NCBI GenBank assembly: GCA_002343825.1
Contig: DDSL01000138.1
Location: 1-19,647 of the forward strand
Direction of reading: 5' to 3'
Origin: Chthonomonas sp. UBA2391
GTDB lineage: Bacteria > Armatimonadota > Fimbriimonadia > Fimbriimonadales > Fimbriimonadaceae
Length of the DNA: 19,647 nt
Below, piece after piece: positions 1 through 6,739 of this stretch (the first letter of the stretch is position 1; every line of letters begins with the position of its first letter). A program made the translations under genes and the position numbers. Below the pieces are notes generated by a model. That model saw only the letters and a list, made by a program, of their open reading frames with translations. It was not told the DNA's origin and ran no database searches.

Positions 1-2
1 CG

Positions 3-704
3 TGGCTGCTTGGGCAGCTGAAGGGGAAGCGCAAGGTCGCCCTGGGTGGGCTCTCGGTTCACACTGGGACGCTGCGCGGCCGGCGCGTCGTGGTGATGAT
101 CAGCGGGGTGGGTTCGACGAACGCGGGGGCGGGGACGGCGCTCCTCATCGAGCGGTTCAAGCCGCGGGCCGTGATCCTGAACGGGGTCGCGGGCGGGACC
201 GGCATCGCGGCCACGAATTCGATCGTGGTGGGCACGAAGGTCGTCAACTACGGTTTCGGCTACCAGGGCGCGGACGGTTCGTTTGCACCGTGGCCGACGT
301 ATCAGCCGTCGTTCACGCAGCGCAATCCCCTCTACTTCCCGGCCGACACCAAGCTCCTGGCTCGGGCGCGGGCAGCCTCGAAGACCGCCCGGCTCGCCCC
401 TCTGTCGTTCGGCGGCACCACCTATGCCCCGAAAGCGATCGAAGGGGTGATCGCGAGCAGCGACAACTTCACGGTGTACCCACCCGCCATCGCGGAGCAG
501 AATCGGCAGACGGGAGCCATCGCGCTGGAGGAGGAAGGGGCGTCGGTCGCCCAGATCTGCCGCCAGCGCGGCGTGCCCTGCCTGATTGTTCGGGCGATCA
601 GCAATCCGGCCGGACCGGACGGGCTCCAGGTGTTCGAGAAGCTCGGCACCGCGACCGCGGCGAACGCCCAGCGGTTCGTGGCCGAACTGGTCGCGGGCCT
701 GTAG
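3..704 (+). CDS. Nucleosidase/nucleoside phosphorylase superfamily protein (MTAN/PNP fold), 5' truncated
   Basis: This frame is open from the window edge, so the N-terminus (roughly 15 residues by comparison with MTA/SAH nucleosidase) is missing. Visible family marks are a GVGSTNAG glycine loop, VILNGVAGGTG, and the C-terminal EEEGAS...VRAISN block, which lines up with EMEATA...VRAISD of E. coli MTAN. Enzymes of this fold cleave the N-glycosidic bond of purine nucleosides in the cytoplasm. Two active-site positions differ from MTAN: the Met of the EME motif is Glu (nt 531-533), and the catalytic Asp of RAISD is Asn (nt 603-605). Asn there is typical of 6-oxopurine-type enzymes, so a purine nucleoside phosphorylase-like or futalosine hydrolase-like role is as likely as MTAN. 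It ends five bases from the convergent solute-binding protein gene. Fold is confident; substrate is not. Confidence 0.85.
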   Translation, partial: WLLGQLKGKRKVALGGLSVHTGTLRGRRVVVMISGVGSTNAGAGTALLIERFKPRAVILNGVAGGTGIAATNSIVVGTKVVNYGFGYQGADGSFAPWPTYQPSFTQRNPLYFPADTKLLARARAASKTARLAPLSFGGTTYAPKAIEGVIASSDNFTVYPPAIAEQNRQTGAIALEEEGASVAQICRQRGVPCLIVRAISNPAGPDGLQVFEKLGTATAANAQRFVAELVAGL

Positions 705-709
705 GCCGG

Positions 710-2014
710 TCAGCGAATCCGGAAGTAGCCGTCGATGCGGCGGGCACCTTCGCGCAGGGCCACCGGGACCGGCGTTCCGCCGAGGGCATTGTCCATCGCC
801 TTCTGGCCGGTCGTCTCGACGAAGTCGTAGCCTTCGACCCGAGACCCCCACGGCGGGCGGGCGGTCGGGACGATCTCAAGGAACTTCTGCTTGAGGGGGT
901 TGCCGACCGCGCTCGCGGCGGCGACGTCGCGCCGGCCGCAGACCGCGATGCCGGTCGCGTTGTAACGGCTCTGTACCGCCTTCGACGTCATGAAACGGAT
1001 GAACTTCCAGGCGACTTCCGGGTGGCGGCAGTGCTTGCCGATCGCGAGGCCGGACTCGTACATGACCGTCACCGACCGGCCGCGGCGGGTTGGGACGGTG
1101 GTGACGCCGACGTCTTCGACTTTCAGAGGGTGGATCGGCTTGCCGTCGGCGTCCTTCGCGCCGTAGGAGACCAACGACCAATGGCCGCTGATCTCCATCG
1201 CAGCCCGTTCGGTCAGGAACAGGTCGACCCCCGCGGCCGCTGCCTGGCTGAGACTGGGAGCGACCCGGTGCTTGTCGACGAGATCGATGAGGAACTGCAC
1301 GGCGTCGATGGAGCCCGGCCCGTCGAGGTAGCCGCCGGCTTGATCACCGGACGGTGAGAGAACGTCTCCATCGTTGTTCCAGAGCCACGTGATCCAACCC
1401 GGCATCCAGTTTGCGAACTTGAAGCCGAACTGCTTGGGGGGATCTCCGGGACGATCTCCAGGGATCGTGAGTTTCTTGGCCGCGTCGAGGAACTCGTCGA
1501 AGGTCCAATTATCCTTCGGGTGAGGAACCCCGGCGGCATCGAAAAGCCGCTTGTTGTAGTAGAGGACCATCGGGGTGAAGTCGCCCGGGATCGCGTAGAG
1601 TGCCTTGCCTCGACGGGCGATGTCGACGACGTTGGGGAAGAAGTCGTCGATCCGGAACGTTGGATCTCGCTCGATCGAAGGCTGAAGATCGAGCAGCGCA
1701 CCGTTGTCGATGAAGACGGCCGCGCTCGACGCGTCGAGCGCCATGACGTCGGGCTGGCTGCCGGCGATGTAGCTGAGCAGCATCTTGCTGACGTAGTTCT
1801 GCGAACCGGGAATACTCTCGACCCGGATCGTGACTCCTGGGTTCTCAGCCTCGAACTGGCGATAGAGGTCGCGGACGGTCCGCGAGAATTCGTTATCGTC
1901 GCCCGCGCCGCCCCAGTTCGCGATCCGAAGCACAACCGTCCCCGACTCCTCGGGCCGGCACCCGGGCGCGAAGAGTATGGCGACCGCTGCGATGGTGGCG
2001 AGCCAGCGCCTCAT
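710..2014 (-). CDS. ABC transporter extracellular solute-binding lipoprotein (family 1, sugar type)
   Basis: The 434-residue product starts with a basic n-region (MRRW), a hydrophobic stretch and an APGC lipobox with Cys19, so it should be a membrane-anchored lipoprotein. The mature part has the family 1 solute-binding pattern: IANWGG near the start, FEAENPGVTIRVE, a PDVMALD segment, and late HPEVAWKFIRFMTS. Such proteins capture sugars or related solutes for an ABC importer. No permease or ATPase gene is next to it here, so it is an orphan in this window. It follows the lysine 6-transaminase gene by 17 bases on the same strand and may be co-transcribed, but CACAAT six bases before its ATG could be its own -10 box. 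Ligand cannot be deduced; a link to lysine catabolism is only positional. Confidence 0.88.
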   Translation of the reverse strand: MRRWLATIAAVAILFAPGCRPEESGTVVLRIANWGGAGDDNEFSRTVRDLYRQFEAENPGVTIRVESIPGSQNYVSKMLLSYIAGSQPDVMALDASSAAVFIDNGALLDLQPSIERDPTFRIDDFFPNVVDIARRGKALYAIPGDFTPMVLYYNKRLFDAAGVPHPKDNWTFDEFLDAAKKLTIPGDRPGDPPKQFGFKFANWMPGWITWLWNNDGDVLSPSGDQAGGYLDGPGSIDAVQFLIDLVDKHRVAPSLSQAAAAGVDLFLTERAAMEISGHWSLVSYGAKDADGKPIHPLKVEDVGVTTVPTRRGRSVTVMYESGLAIGKHCRHPEVAWKFIRFMTSKAVQSRYNATGIAVCGRRDVAAASAVGNPLKQKFLEIVPTARPPWGSRVEGYDFVETTGQKAMDNALGGTPVPVALREGARRIDGYFRIR

Positions 2015-2020
2015 CCCACC

Positions 2021-2026
2021 ATTGTG
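2021..2026 (-). promoter_or_regulatory. Possible -10 box of the solute-binding protein gene
   Basis: CACAAT on the minus strand (4 of 6 match to TATAAT) ends six bases before the ATG at 2014. If used, the mRNA would be leaderless. No convincing -35 is seen, and GGTGGG touching the start is too close to act as a Shine-Dalgarno site. Confidence 0.3.
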
Positions 2027-2031
2027 CCGCG

Positions 2032-3378
2032 TCAGCAGGCTTCGAGACTGCGATCGAGCATTTCGAGGAGGAGTTCGATATCCGCCTCCGTCACGCTGAG
2101 GCTCGGCCGCGTGCGGATCGAACGGTTTCCGGCACCGAGCAAAAGGAGTCCTTCTTGTTCGCGGGCAACCTCGATCAGCTTGGCCTTCCGAGCTTCGGTA
2201 TCAAGCGAGAAGCCTTGGTAGATCCCGAGGCCGCGGACGTTCCCCATTTTCGCCGAGTGGCGCGCCGCGAGCCGAGTCAGGCCTTTGGCCAACAGATCGC
2301 CCTTCGCTCGCGCGAGATCGATGAGACCCTCTTCCTCGACAATCTCCATCTCTCGAACGACGCGGACCATGTCGGCAAGGCTTCCGCCCCACGTCGAGTC
2401 GAGAACGCCAACATCCTCCAACGGTTCGCGCATGTAGAGAACGCCGTTGCCGAACTTCTTGCCCGAGGCGACGGCTTCGGGGGCATGGGGGAGATCGAAG
2501 TGGTCGATCGCCCACATGCGACCGGTCGCTCCGCCTCCGGTCTGGACCTCATCGACACCGATCGCGATCCCGTACCGGTGGGAGAGCTCCGAAAGGCCCC
2601 GGAAAAACTCGGGAAGGGCCACTCGGTGACCGCCCGCACCCTGAATCGGCTCGAAAACGATACCGACCACTTCGTCCGCCATCAAACGCAGGGCCGTCTC
2701 GACCTGCTCCAGCGCGCGAACGGCATTGCTGAGGTTCTCGGCATGAGTTCGATCCGAGTCGAAACTCGGGAAAGGGAGCTTGACGTTGCCGCTGGATGCG
2801 AGACCGTGGAAGTCCTTGGTCGCAACGGTATCGATCGTTTGGGTGACCCCGAGCGCAAAGATCGTTCGGCCATGAAAGGCGCGGTCGAAATACAGGAATC
2901 GACGGCCGGTGATCGGCTGGCCCTTCTGGAGCTTGCGGGCGTTGAATCGCGCCACCAAGTACTTCAGCATGTTCTCGACCGCCTCGGCCCCCGAGTTGAT
3001 CGTGTAGACCTCAAGCTGATCCGAGCGCATGCACTCGGGCGCAACCCGGATCAGCATCCGGTAATAGTCGAGGCATTCCTGGGTCAGGAAGTCCGGATTG
3101 GCGATCTTGTTGTTCGCCGCAACCGTGAGACGGCGCACGTAATCCGGCTCGTACAACCCCGGATGGTTGTGGCCGATCAGCTTCGAGCCGTAGTAGCCGG
3201 CCCAATCGAACAACCTCTGGCCATCGACCGTCTCCAGCCACATGCCCTGCCCCTTCGCGAGATCGAGCGCAAACGGGTAGGGCGTGGCCACGACGTATTC
3301 GGCAAGCTCATCGAGCATACGTCGGGATACGGGTCCGGGAAAGGTCTTTGAGGCAGGCGTGATCGTAGGCGTCGTCAT
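2032..3378 (-). CDS. lat: L-lysine 6-transaminase (class III PLP aminotransferase)
   Basis: The 448-residue product matches the length of L-lysine 6-transaminases, which move the epsilon-amino group of lysine to 2-oxoglutarate, giving 2-aminoadipate 6-semialdehyde (cyclising to piperideine-6-carboxylate). Motifs seen: YYGSKLIGHNHPG, the PLP phosphate-site NSGAEAVENMLK, FHGRT with ALGVTQ, FEPIQGAGG, the cofactor aspartate in VDEVQTGGGATGRMWA, and the Schiff-base lysine in SGKKFGNG (Lys307 or Lys308). DEVQT...W followed by GKK is closer to LAT than to ornithine or GABA aminotransferases. The frame stays open to 3642, but that extension is low-complexity and antisense to the DUF2961 gene; MTTPTITP at 3378 has an extended -10 box 13 bases upstream, so I chose it. 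The solute-binding gene follows after 17 bases. The ornithine/acetylornithine aminotransferase alternative is less likely. Confidence 0.88.
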   Translation of the reverse strand: MTTPTITPASKTFPGPVSRRMLDELAEYVVATPYPFALDLAKGQGMWLETVDGQRLFDWAGYYGSKLIGHNHPGLYEPDYVRRLTVAANNKIANPDFLTQECLDYYRMLIRVAPECMRSDQLEVYTINSGAEAVENMLKYLVARFNARKLQKGQPITGRRFLYFDRAFHGRTIFALGVTQTIDTVATKDFHGLASSGNVKLPFPSFDSDRTHAENLSNAVRALEQVETALRLMADEVVGIVFEPIQGAGGHRVALPEFFRGLSELSHRYGIAIGVDEVQTGGGATGRMWAIDHFDLPHAPEAVASGKKFGNGVLYMREPLEDVGVLDSTWGGSLADMVRVVREMEIVEEEGLIDLARAKGDLLAKGLTRLAARHSAKMGNVRGLGIYQGFSLDTEARKAKLIEVAREQEGLLLLGAGNRSIRTRPSLSVTEADIELLLEMLDRSLEAC

Positions 3379-3391
3379 AGGCGGAGTCCAG

Positions 3392-3400
3392 ATTATGGCA
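3392..3400 (-). promoter_or_regulatory. Extended -10 promoter element of lat
   Basis: The minus strand reads TGC-CATAAT, an extended -10 (TGn plus a 5 of 6 match to TATAAT), 13 bases before the lat ATG. Transcription would start about six bases before the ATG, leaving almost no leader. It lies in the 58-base gap shared with the divergent DUF2961 gene. Confidence 0.5.
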
Positions 3401-3424
3401 GATTCAGGTTCACCGTCGCCGGGC

Positions 3425-3430
3425 AATAAT
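3425..3430 (+). promoter_or_regulatory. Possible -10 box of the DUF2961 gene
   Basis: AATAAT (5 of 6 match) ends six bases before the ATG at 3437, the spacing expected for a leaderless transcript. No clear -35 at 16-18 bases. It supports the start at 3437 over the in-frame ATG at 3395. Confidence 0.4.
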
Positions 3431-3436
3431 GGGACC

Positions 3437-4564
3437 ATGAGCTTCGGACCCCTCGGACGCATCGCCACGATTTCGCCGTCGCGCACGCGTCGCTTCTCGA
3501 GTTTCGATCGATCGGGCGGCAACCGGGATAACGTTCCTGTCCCCGCTGGCGCGACGATCACACTGGCCGAAAGCGGGGGTGCCGGTTGCGTGACCCACAT
3601 GTGGTTCACGATCTCGAGCCGTGATCCGCTCCACAAGCGCAACCTGATTCTCCGCGCTTATTGGGATGGGCAGGAACATCCCAGCGTGGAAGCTCCGATC
3701 GGCGACTTCTTCGGACAGGGGTGGGGCGAGGACTACTTGTTCACGTCGCTGCCGCTGGCGGCCGCGCCACGGGACGGCAAGGCGCTGGTGTGCTATTTCC
3801 CGATGCCGTTCGGCAACGGTGCTCGGATCACGCTGGAGAACGCGGGTACCGAAGACACGGATGCCCTGTACTTCTACATCGACCTCGAAGAACACAAGCA
3901 AGTTGGCGATGACGTGGGTCGATTCCACGCCTGGTACAACCGCGAGTTGACGCAGCCCGAGTCGGACTTTGGAGACCGCGAGAACGAGTGGGGCGTGCTC
4001 GGCGAAACCCCGAAGAACCCCGCCGATGCCTCCAACTACGTGTTCTGCGAGGTCGAAGGGGCAGGACACTTCGTGGGAGTCAACTACTATGTTCAGTGCC
4101 CTAGCCCGATGTGGTACGGCGAGGGCGACGATATGTTTTGCGTCGACGGCGAACCGTGGCCATTTTCAGCCCACGGGACCGGCACTGAGGACTACTTCAA
4201 CATGAGCTGGAGTCCGGACGAGCCGTACCGCCATCCCTACTTCGGGTGCGGCAGGGCCCCGGGATTCGGCAACAAAGATCCGCGGTTTGGATGGATGGGG
4301 CGAACGCATTGCTATCGGTTTCATCTCGATGACCCGATTCGCTTCAAGAAGAGCTTGCGGGCGAGTATCGAGGCGGGCCACGCCAATGTGCTCACCCTGG
4401 ATTTGGCGACGGTCGCGTATTGGTATCAGACCCTTCCCTCGAAGCCGTTCCCTCCTCTCGCGGACCGATCGGTGCGCGAAGACATCGGCGTGGTCGATGT
4501 CCACAAGTGGCGAGACGTGTGGCGGCAAATGCGCGGAGGAGGATCGCTCTGGGGCAAGGAGTAG
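3437..4564 (+). CDS. DUF2961 family protein (GH172-like glycoside hydrolase)
   Basis: The 375-residue product carries the DUF2961 hallmark HGTGTEDYF at residues 246-254, with the usual context: VPAGATITL early, HMWFTISS, LRAYWDGQEHPSVEAPIGDFFG, the GEGDDMFCVDGE segment before the motif, and RFHLDDPIRF after it. Members of this family (GH172) include alpha-fructofuranosidase-type and exo-D-arabinofuranosidase enzymes; the acidic residues of the GTED motif lie in the active site. I see no signal peptide, so it may act in the cytoplasm on imported sugars, unless an upstream start is used (in-frame ATG at 3395, also without a signal peptide). It is divergent from lat and ends just before a strong hairpin. 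Family is confident; the sugar is unknown. Confidence 0.85.
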   Translation: MSFGPLGRIATISPSRTRRFSSFDRSGGNRDNVPVPAGATITLAESGGAGCVTHMWFTISSRDPLHKRNLILRAYWDGQEHPSVEAPIGDFFGQGWGEDYLFTSLPLAAAPRDGKALVCYFPMPFGNGARITLENAGTEDTDALYFYIDLEEHKQVGDDVGRFHAWYNRELTQPESDFGDRENEWGVLGETPKNPADASNYVFCEVEGAGHFVGVNYYVQCPSPMWYGEGDDMFCVDGEPWPFSAHGTGTEDYFNMSWSPDEPYRHPYFGCGRAPGFGNKDPRFGWMGRTHCYRFHLDDPIRFKKSLRASIEAGHANVLTLDLATVAYWYQTLPSKPFPPLADRSVREDIGVVDVHKWRDVWRQMRGGGSLWGKE

Positions 4565-4569
4565 AGGCT

Positions 4570-4597
4570 CCCTGGCCGAAGTCGCCTTCGGCCAGGG
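4570..4597. terminator. Perfect 12-bp stem-loop after the DUF2961 gene
   Basis: The arm CCCTGGCCGAAG (4570-4581) is repeated as its exact reverse complement at 4586-4597 round a TCGC loop. It begins five bases after the DUF2961 stop and lies 11 bases beyond the stop of the small minus-strand reading frame at 4609, where a shared bidirectional terminator is expected. There is no T-run on either side, so it is not a canonical Rho-independent terminator; 3'-end stabilisation is possible. Confidence 0.6.
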
Positions 4598-4608
4598 GAC
4601 GCGTCGGG

Positions 4609-4719
4609 TCAGGGCTCGACGAACAACCACCGATAGGATTCCGTGACGATCACGACGCGGTTGGCAGCATCGTACCAGTACATCGTCATCGGGTTTGCAA
4701 TGTATTGCTCTCGACTCAT
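4609..4719 (-). CDS. Possible 36-residue Trp/Tyr-rich small protein, perhaps frameshifted
   Basis: Not recognised. The 36-codon frame starts MSREQYIANPMTMYWYD and ends with a SYRWLFVEP tail; 2 Trp and 4 Tyr plus alternating hydrophobics (RVVIVTE) look like real protein rather than a shadow. Its ATG has no Shine-Dalgarno site. But 34 bases upstream, at 4753, another ATG in a different frame is preceded by a strong AAGAAGGAG site nine bases away and reads METILAESPAR before entering the wrong frame. A one-base shift in the GCGCGCG run (about 4720-4726) would join METILAESPAR to this frame and give a 47-residue protein. So it may be an intact 36-residue gene, a frameshifted gene, a sequencing error, or chance. 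The strong hairpin at its 3' side favours a real transcript. Confidence 0.38.
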   Translation of the reverse strand: MSREQYIANPMTMYWYDAANRVVIVTESYRWLFVEP

Positions 4720-4867
4720 CGCGCGCTGGGCTTTCAGCCAGAATCGTCTCCATCAGCCCCCGCTCCTTCTTTTCCTTGCTGTGTATCGGACAACTATCAG
4801 GGCCGCACCAAGACTGTACGTGCCAACGTGGACCCACAGTGTAAGCTAGAAGGACTCCGAGGCACTT

Positions 4868-4892
4868 CACATCGACTTGGCAACTAGATGTG
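4868..4892. promoter_or_regulatory. 25-bp operator-like palindrome upstream of the cyclase gene
   Basis: Outer arms CACATC and GATGTG enclose a symmetric TTGGCAA core; 10 of 12 position pairs round the central G are complementary. It lies 36-60 bases before the cyclase ATG and upstream of the divergent small frame, where a repressor or activator site would be expected. The binding protein is unknown. Confidence 0.35.
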
Positions 4893-4914
4893 TAGGGTTG
4901 GGAACTTTGCGATC

Positions 4915-4920
4915 GATAGT
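4915..4920 (+). promoter_or_regulatory. Possible -10 box of the CHASE2-cyclase gene
   Basis: GATAGT (4 of 6 match to TATAAT) ends seven bases before the ATG at 4928, fitting a leaderless start. No convincing -35. GAAGGG directly abuts the ATG and is too close for a normal Shine-Dalgarno site. Confidence 0.3.
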
Positions 4921-4927
4921 CGAAGGG

Positions 4928-6739
4928 ATGAAGAATGCGGTTCCGGCAGTCATCGCAGCAGCGATCGGCTTTTTCTTGCCGCTAGCAGTACCCTCCCTTG
5001 GCCAACTTGAGCTACGAATCTTCGACCACTACTCACTTGCCTATCTCCGGACTGAAGCCAATCAGGAGATCATCACCGTCGGGATCGCAACGGACACGCT
5101 TCGTAAGCTGGGCGCAACTTTGAGACCCGAACTTCGTGCCCACCACGCGAAGCTCTTGAGACTTCTTAACGAAGCTGGTGCGGCCGTTGTTGTCTTCGAT
5201 CTCTACTTTGATCTTCCGACTGACCCCGAAGTTGACCGCCAACTTGCAGCCGCCATCCGGGAGTCGCGGATAACTAAAGTGGTGCTCGCGAAGCAGAGCG
5301 CTCTCCAATCGCAGGACGAGAGTGCTCTGTCCGGGCGTAGGCACTACTTTGGCGACGTCATCCTCCCGGTGAGCGATAATCCCAACGTCGAGTTCGGAAT
5401 GGTCGTCGCGTTCGCTCCGGATGAAACGGCGAGAGGCATCTACACAATTCTCAATGACTGGAGCCAGGGCGAGAATCGGCCCTGCCCCCACGTGGTTTTA
5501 TCGGCATACGCCCTCAGTCGAGGAGGACGATCAAGCGATTATGGGATTTCCACGAGGAATCGCACTCTTAGCCTTGGATCAACGAGTTGGGGTCTAGGCG
5601 TCGATGGCGAACTTGAAACCCGATTCGCGAAGGAAGGGCAGGGATTCGACGCCTTCGAATACGAGGATGCGCTCAGAATGCTGGCCGATCCAAGTCAGCG
5701 GAAACTCTTTGCCCGCCGCATCGTCCTGGTGGGCGACGCGTCCGGCGATGACGTGGTCAAAACGCCAGTCGGCTCGTTAGACGGCATCGAGTTTCTTGCC
5801 CAATCCCTCAGCGGCATGATTGCCTCGGCCAATTCACCTCTTCGTCGACTTCACGATGCGTGGGTTTTCATCTTCTGTGTGAGCTGCGCCCTCCTCACGA
5901 GTTACGCTTTTCGACCTGCGCGCATGCTCCGAACGAGCTTGCTTCTCCTCGCAGCCGTGCTTGCGGTTGTGCTGGTACCAAGATTCACGTTCGCGGTGGG
6001 ACACGTGTGGCTTCCGACGGTGTCCGCGGCGCTTTCCGTCGGGATCACTGCCGTCGGAGTGGCAGCGCTTCAGGCTCTCCGTTCCGATCGCTTCATCCCC
6101 CTTTTCGCTCGGCGCGGCAGACGCGCCGACGCGCCGGAAGAGGCCGTCGTTCTGTTTACGGACATCGTCGGCTCTACGACCCTTCTTGAACAACTAGGTG
6201 ACGATCGGGGTCGAACGTTATTCTCTCGAGTGCTCGTGACGTTGGGCGAAGTGGTCACCAAGCATGGAGGCGAAGTCGAACGAACGCTCGGTGACGGGCT
6301 CCTGGCGATCTACCGGAAGTGTGACTCGGATCGCTACGTTCAGCATGCGATCGACTCAGTGAACTCTATGCGTGAGGCCATTGCCGAGCTCAATCAAGAT
6401 CGTTTTGAAGGCTTTCCTCCCCTTGACCTCACCTTCGGTCTCGAAGAGGGCGTCATCGCTGGGCGACGCACCCAAGCACAGGGCCGCGAAGAGTGGGGGA
6501 GTTTCGGCCGTACGATTCACTTGGCCGCCCGACTGCAGGCTGAATGTAAGAACCAGAACACCCAAATTCTGATTGGACCCCGATTGGCGGAACTTGCAGG
6601 GAAAACGGTTCCGCTGCTAAAGATGAGACCCTTCGAGGCTCGCGGTTTCTCCGGGACCGTTCAGCCGTATGCCCCTGATCCATCGAGCACGCATTCGGTT
6701 AGTAGAATTCACAAAGCGGACTCAATCGAAGGGCTCTAA
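4928..6739 (+). CDS. CHASE2 sensor receptor with C-terminal class III adenylate/guanylate cyclase domain
   Basis: The 603-residue product has an N-terminal membrane segment (about 4-21), an extracytoplasmic CHASE2 domain (about 22-305, starting LELRIFDHYSLAYL and with VVVFDLYFD and RRIVLVGDASGDDV), three membrane segments (about 309-395), then a cytoplasmic class III cyclase domain from about 405. Metal-binding Asp412 (FTDIVGST) and Asp456 (TLGDGLL) and the transition-state Arg535 are present. Unusual: the base-selecting Lys before LGD is Arg452, the position of the second base-selecting residue is Gly524, and the usual Asn of VNLAARL is His531 (IHLAARL). Activity and choice of ATP or GTP are therefore uncertain. 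The frame opens at a TTG at 4877, but the ATG at 4928 begins a credible membrane anchor. Its last 18 bases overlap the end of the convergent FecR gene. CHASE2 cyclases and FecR proteins are, as I recall, often neighbours. Confidence 0.9.
   Translation: MKNAVPAVIAAAIGFFLPLAVPSLGQLELRIFDHYSLAYLRTEANQEIITVGIATDTLRKLGATLRPELRAHHAKLLRLLNEAGAAVVVFDLYFDLPTDPEVDRQLAAAIRESRITKVVLAKQSALQSQDESALSGRRHYFGDVILPVSDNPNVEFGMVVAFAPDETARGIYTILNDWSQGENRPCPHVVLSAYALSRGGRSSDYGISTRNRTLSLGSTSWGLGVDGELETRFAKEGQGFDAFEYEDALRMLADPSQRKLFARRIVLVGDASGDDVVKTPVGSLDGIEFLAQSLSGMIASANSPLRRLHDAWVFIFCVSCALLTSYAFRPARMLRTSLLLLAAVLAVVLVPRFTFAVGHVWLPTVSAALSVGITAVGVAALQALRSDRFIPLFARRGRRADAPEEAVVLFTDIVGSTTLLEQLGDDRGRTLFSRVLVTLGEVVTKHGGEVERTLGDGLLAIYRKCDSDRYVQHAIDSVNSMREAIAELNQDRFEGFPPLDLTFGLEEGVIAGRRTQAQGREEWGSFGRTIHLAARLQAECKNQNTQILIGPRLAELAGKTVPLLKMRPFEARGFSGTVQPYAPDPSSTHSVSRIHKADSIEGL

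Noticed and set aside
112..126. GGTTCGA-like string suggesting a tRNA T-arm
   Set aside because: It lies in the nucleosidase coding sequence and no acceptor, D or anticodon arms fit around it. No tRNA found in the window.
2..1357. 451-codon plus-strand open frame
   Set aside because: Runs through the nucleosidase gene in another frame and then antisense to the solute-binding gene; composition is low-complexity Arg/Gly/Ala.
2155..3351. 398-codon plus-strand open frame
   Set aside because: It lies wholly antisense to lat, whose protein has all aminotransferase motifs; the antisense product has no recognisable motif and is typical of GC-rich DNA.
3379..3642. N-terminal extension of the transaminase to 3642
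   Set aside because: The extra 88 residues are not aminotransferase-like, overlap the divergent DUF2961 gene, and lie upstream of a good promoter for the shorter start.
4166..4753. Long minus-strand frame starting METILAES at 4753
   Set aside because: After about 11 residues it becomes Arg-rich and runs antisense to the DUF2961 gene. Only its first residues are of interest, as a possible frameshifted start of the small gene.
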